Source of the DNA: Mariannaea sp. PMI_226
Taxonomy: Eukaryota > Ascomycota > Sordariomycetes > Hypocreales > Nectriaceae
Direction: 5' to 3'
Assembly (NCBI GenBank): GCA_024336345.1
Contig: JANFOG010000008.1
Span: 1,674,001 to 1,738,000, forward strand
DNA length: 64,000 nucleotides
The notes beneath the pieces are model-generated. The model did not search any database. It saw only the letters and a program-made list of their open reading frames with translations, and had not been told where the DNA came from. How positions within the stretch are numbered: the stretch's first letter is position 1; each line of letters starts with the position of its first letter. Made by a program: the position numbers and the translations under genes. Positions 60,192-64,000 of this stretch are shown here, piece by piece.

Positions 60192-61490
60192 ATGTCCGGC
60201 TCCGATGCGAGGCCGCCTTGTAAGCGGTGCAAGAATGAAGATGCTCCATATCGCCTTCGAACAGACCCAACATGCCGGTAAGTGTCTCTGCTTGTGTTTG
60301 TCACTTATCTCCTCACTTCTGTGTCTCATCCCATGCCAACCCTGTTTACCTCTTGAAGTCGCATTTGATTGTATCACACTCACTGACATTCAAACAGGGA
60401 TTGCTACATCCAATATGTCGCCCTCAAGTTGACGAAGCGTCTGAGCAAGCTCCATAGCGAAACCCGTGTCACGCGGCAGCTCACAACCCGACGCTATCTC
60501 GCAGGCCTTTCATTCGGGCCCTCGTCCAGCGTACTCGTCGAGCTTCTCGATACCACGGGACGCCGTCACTCTCAAAGAAAGGGATCATCCCCATTTAATC
60601 CACTCGTGGTCCATGTGGACACCGACTTGTCCGCGGGAGAGAACTCGCCTGCAATGAAGCTAGTTGGTGAATATCGGCGTCGTTTCCCGCACGTTGAAGT
60701 GGAGTGCGTGCCGTTGACCGAAGTCTTGAACGTGACGAGCATTGACTGGTCTTTGCTGCCACTCCCTGCTGAAGAGAGCTCGGGAATGGGGCCAGCTGAG
60801 CGGTTGCAGAAGTTGTTCGATGCATTGCCTACTGTGACGTCACGATCTGATGTGCTTCGTCAGTTCATTCGACACATCTTATTGCACACCGCGATCAAAC
60901 GATCATGTTCCGCATTGCTTCTCGGACACAGCACGACAGCACTTGCAGCCTTGACCCTCTCTGAAGTTGCCAACGGGCGTGGCTTTGCGGTTCCCTGGCA
61001 GGTCAACGACGGACAGTGCACAATCAGCACGTACTCCTCCCAAGCAGGGTCGGACTCACAGCCAGCGCAGAAGCCAAGCCGATTCACGTTCCCTATCTAC
61101 TACCCCCTCCGAGAAATATTCAGAAACGAGCTTATCCAATATATCGACCTCGTCCCCTCCCTCCAGGATCTCATCCCAGCCAACCAGATGACCATCAGTG
61201 GCAACAGCAGTGTCGTATCACACAAAGATCTTAGCATTGACGAAGTCATGGCCCGGTACTTTGACAGCGTCGAGGATTCGTACTCGGGCATCGTAGCAAA
61301 CGTGGTTCGTACGACGGGCAAATTAGAACGGGCTTCCGGGAACGAGTTCTGCGGGAGCTGCGGCATGACGGTTGACGAACTTGGAGACTCGAGATGGGCA
61401 GGCGAGATTGGAGATGACCTTGAAGAGGGAGAAGGCTCACGATTGACAGGAAATCTCTGCTACGGATGCAAGAGGTCCATCTACGGATAG
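60192..61490 (+). CDS. CTU2: Cytoplasmic tRNA 2-thiolation protein 2
   Basis: CTU2 (NCS2) forms a heterodimer with CTU1 (NCS6) that thiolates wobble U34 of tRNA-Lys, -Glu and -Gln, using sulfur passed by Urm1; the site is the cytosol. Two exons, 60192-60277 and 60398-61490 (intron 120 nt), give 392 aa. The N-terminus has paired cysteines (CKRCKNEDA and, across the intron, CRDCY). An adenine-nucleotide alpha-hydrolase-like core begins LAGLSFGPSSSVLVELL, a degenerate form of the PP-loop, as expected for the non-catalytic partner. LLLGHSTTALAALTL and the FPIYYPLREIFRNEL block are typical of the family. The C-terminus has CGSCG and CYGC motifs. Confidence 0.95.
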
Positions 61491-61893
61491 AGCAAGTTAT
61501 AAAAAGAAAGAAAATATTCAGTAGAAACCACGCAAAAAGCTATGCATTAAGAAATGGCATAATCTCCGTTTTTCTAAGCGTCATCAGCAGATCTATGATA
61601 TGACTCAAAACTCCCCCCCCCAAAAAGATGCGCCGCCCTTTTTGTTTGCCTTTTCCATACCCCAGGCAAGCCAGAATGCTTCCGTCGTCTAAATACACCA
61701 ATAACACTTTCAAGACGGGGATGGGATGTACATCAAAGTCCCAATCCTGTCATATACAGAGAAAAGAAAAGTCTCCACCAAATGGAAGACGAAAATAACC
61801 AAAAAATAGTAATAAATGTTTGAAAAAAAAAAACCCAAGTGTCTGTAGCTTTTTTTTCAATATTCAAACACGATGATATCGCCAAGGGAAACT
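61491..61893. other. Convergent 3' region between CTU2 and OAC1
   Basis: 403 nt between facing stops, A-rich, with short A and C runs. Both 3' ends should lie here. No gene is seen. Confidence 0.6.
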
Positions 61894-63074
61894 CTACGCC
61901 AGGTCGGCTGCGGGGAGAAGACGAGTCTCGAGCTTTCTTACAAGCTTGTTGGTCTGCTCCGCCAGACTGAGGGTCAGGATGGTGTGAGGTAGAATTCGGG
62001 CGAGATGGGGAAGGAAGCCCTTGTAAAGGGCGAGAACACCCTCAGAGCGGACAGTCTTGGAGAGGCAGTCGAAGACACCCTTGTAAAGGTTTCCGTTTTG
62101 GTTGTACAGGCGAGACATGACGGTATCTGAGAGGATGCACACGTTAGTAACGGTATTGAATAAAAGAGTGTAAACGGTCAAATACGCACCAGGAGGATGC
62201 ATGAAGCAGCACACAACGAAGCCACTCATGGAACTGCACAAAAGATGCAGAGCGGGGCCTTCTTCCATGCCGAAATGACGAACCAGGCGGCGCTTGGCGA
62301 AAAAGTACGTAGGAAGCTGGACAGAGCTACCGAAACCGGTGCGGATCATGGCGGCGCTAACGCCACGGTAGAGACCGCGAAAACCCTCTGTGCCGTAAAT
62401 CTGGTTCAGACCATGCCAGGCGCCGCGATATTGATGCTGGGTGCCGACGGGACGGAAAGGAGAGTAACTCTGCAGACGTGTCTTGACGAGGAAGAAGGGA
62501 CTGCCAGCAGCAGCACCAATGACACCTGAAGAAGCACCGCAGAACATGTTGATGGCTAGGTTCTGGGCAGAGCCGTCCTTGAGGAACAGGCTAGCCATGC
62601 CATGGCGCATAGGTTCGTAAAAGCCTAGACGGCATCCATTGAGGAGAATCTGGTAGACGTAGGCGGTTCCGAGACCACGGTATATGGCACGAATACCTTC
62701 GTTGCGAACGATGAGGCTGACGCCGTGGATAGGTCCCCGGTAATGGTGAGGCTGGTGGCCCTTGGTTTGAAGCTCGCCCTGCAATTGCATACTACCACGG
62801 CGCCTGAGTTAGCCAGAGGGAGCAACAACAAGCCTGGAACCAAGAGTATTTTCATTACCGAATCTTGACCGTTTCAAACGGGTGAGTAGCGGTGACGGCA
62901 CCGCAAGCGGCAATGCCACCGGCGATGAAGGCGCTGGAGAGAAGAGAGCATTAGCAATGGGCGCGGAGGAAGTAACAGGGCCTTGGCATAGCAATCAAGG
63001 GAGCGCATGGAGCTGAGCCCAAGGAAGCCATGAGCGGCATAGACGAGTGCGACTTACCCGAGGGTGGTCGACAT
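61894..63074 (-). CDS. OAC1: Mitochondrial oxaloacetate carrier
   Basis: OAC1 is an inner-membrane carrier for oxaloacetate and sulfate; the yeast protein also moves alpha-isopropylmalate for leucine synthesis. Four exons, 63074-63058, 62933-62859, 62791-62190 and 62126-61894, give 308 aa. The first exon has only 17 nt (MSTTL plus two bases). Three carrier repeats are visible by their signatures: HPFETVKIRMQLQGE, SPFFLVKTRLQSYS (non-acidic third residue, as in yeast Oac1) and, across the last intron, PPGDTVMSRLYNQNG. The QILLNGCRLGFYEP segment and the GPALHLL block also match Oac1. Introns are 124, 67 and 63 nt. Several ACCGGT boxes lie upstream. Confidence 0.92.
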
Positions 63075-64000
63075 TTCTTGGCCCCGAGCTCTCCAGGCGT
63101 AAGAGAAGTAGAGTACAAAGATTGAGTGGAGATTGAAGCGCAGAGCGCAGGGGGGAGAGCTCGGATGGCTGAAGAAGAGGCCGCACAAGAGTCAACCCAA
63201 TCCTTCAAGAGAAAGAAGAAAATAGAAACAGCAAAAAAAGAAGCTGAAGAACCGAGGAATGTTGATCGGAGGAGGAAGTTGAAGAGCGGGAGGGAATCTG
63301 CAATGCAATCGGGATCGGGACGTGGTAGGGTCCTCTCTTGGCCGGGCTGAGCGGCAAGCAGCGGCTTCGGACCCTATGGCCTCTCAAGAAATTGTCAGCG
63401 AACTGTAGCGACTCAGGGACTTGTTCGGGCGACAGCCATGTGCCGGGGCTTTGCAGTAGCTACTATGTAATCACCATAGGTACCTTGTAGGTATCGACGT
63501 TACGTAGGTGGTTTTACGTACACGAGGTAGTGAGATGGGCGAGAACCGGTACCTAACCGGTGGGCAGAGTCGCACGCTAACAATGATTCCAGGTACATAT
63601 TAATTACCTGGCTAATTTTAGGTTAATGTAAAACGTCCTGTCAGACGCGATACCGGTACTTATGAGGACTAAAAGTAATCAATTGGAAAAGAACTTTTTT
63701 TTTAAAAAAAAAAAAAGCATGCTGAGCTTACAGGAGAAAAATGATCCATTCCATAAGATGATGACTTGTAAAAATTGAAAAGTTCAATGCAGGCCTTGTA
63801 CGCATAATGCCCTTTCATTGGTCGGATAATCCTTTTCTCCCAGAAAGCCCAGAGGTACCAATTGCTCTGTTGTGGGCTTCCCTACCTTGACCCAACTAAT
63901 TATTATTTGCTTCCTTTTTCTCCAGATGTGGAAAACTCGTGCCCGACCTCGGCGCGCCGTTTGTGCTACGTAGGTACTACTGTGTAGGATCGTTTTTCGT
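63075..64000. promoter_or_regulatory. Upstream region of OAC1 to the window edge
   Basis: 0.93 kb. The plus strand is purine-rich at 63120-63300, so the OAC1 leader is pyrimidine-rich. ACCGGT occurs at 63545-63550, 63556-63561 and 63653-63658. AGGTA/TACCT words are common. No gene is supported. Confidence 0.55.

Overview
The window is chromosomal DNA of a filamentous ascomycete, most likely a Sordariomycete and possibly Hypocreales. The evidence is short spliceosomal introns (50-124 nt, one of 369 nt) with GT donors, CTAAC branch sites and AG acceptors; Pezizomycotina-type proteins (a long eIF4G, YAK1, PUB1, a two-PH protein); long pyrimidine-rich leaders; and intergenic DNA full of AGGTA/TACCT words and homopolymer or dinucleotide tracts. 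No rRNA gene, tRNA gene, CRISPR array, insertion sequence or intact transposon was recognised. The species cannot be fixed by eye.

Layout, left to right: eIF5 (+); an HPR1/THOC1 protein fused to a guanylate-kinase-like domain (-); Aquarius/Cwf11 (+), divergent from HPR1; a 6.2 kb gene-poor stretch; eIF4G (+); DNA polymerase alpha POL1 (-); a lineage-specific hypothetical protein (+); a mitochondrial PPR protein (-); an RRM-fold protein (+); YAK1 kinase (-); a 5.3 kb gene-poor stretch; PUB1/TIA-1-like protein (-); a poly-Q, acidic, possibly Mediator-tail protein (+); an OPY1-like two-PH protein (-); a 4.2 kb gene-poor stretch; an APH-fold kinase (+); CTU2/NCS2 (+); OAC1 mitochondrial carrier (-). 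That makes fifteen protein genes. Exon joins were worked out by hand, and each gives a coding length divisible by three.

Most genes act on RNA or translation: start-site selection (eIF5), cap-dependent recruitment (eIF4G), co-transcriptional mRNP assembly (HPR1), splicing (Aquarius), mRNA stability and stress granules (PUB1), wobble-uridine thiolation (CTU2), organellar RNA (PPR) and an RRM protein. YAK1 adds stress and nutrient signalling; POL1 is the S-phase gene and has a palindromic pair of MluI cell-cycle boxes upstream.

Points most worth a second look: the THOC1-guanylate kinase-like fusion with altered GMP-site residues; the divergent HPR1/Aquarius promoter joining two genes whose homologues both limit R-loops; the MCB palindrome upstream of POL1; very long AUG-free leaders on PUB1, eIF4G and YAK1; a stop-free 369 nt in-frame intron in eIF4G; a hypothetical gene that seems to need a GC-AG intron; and four F-x-D-hydrophobic motifs in the acidic Mediator-like protein.
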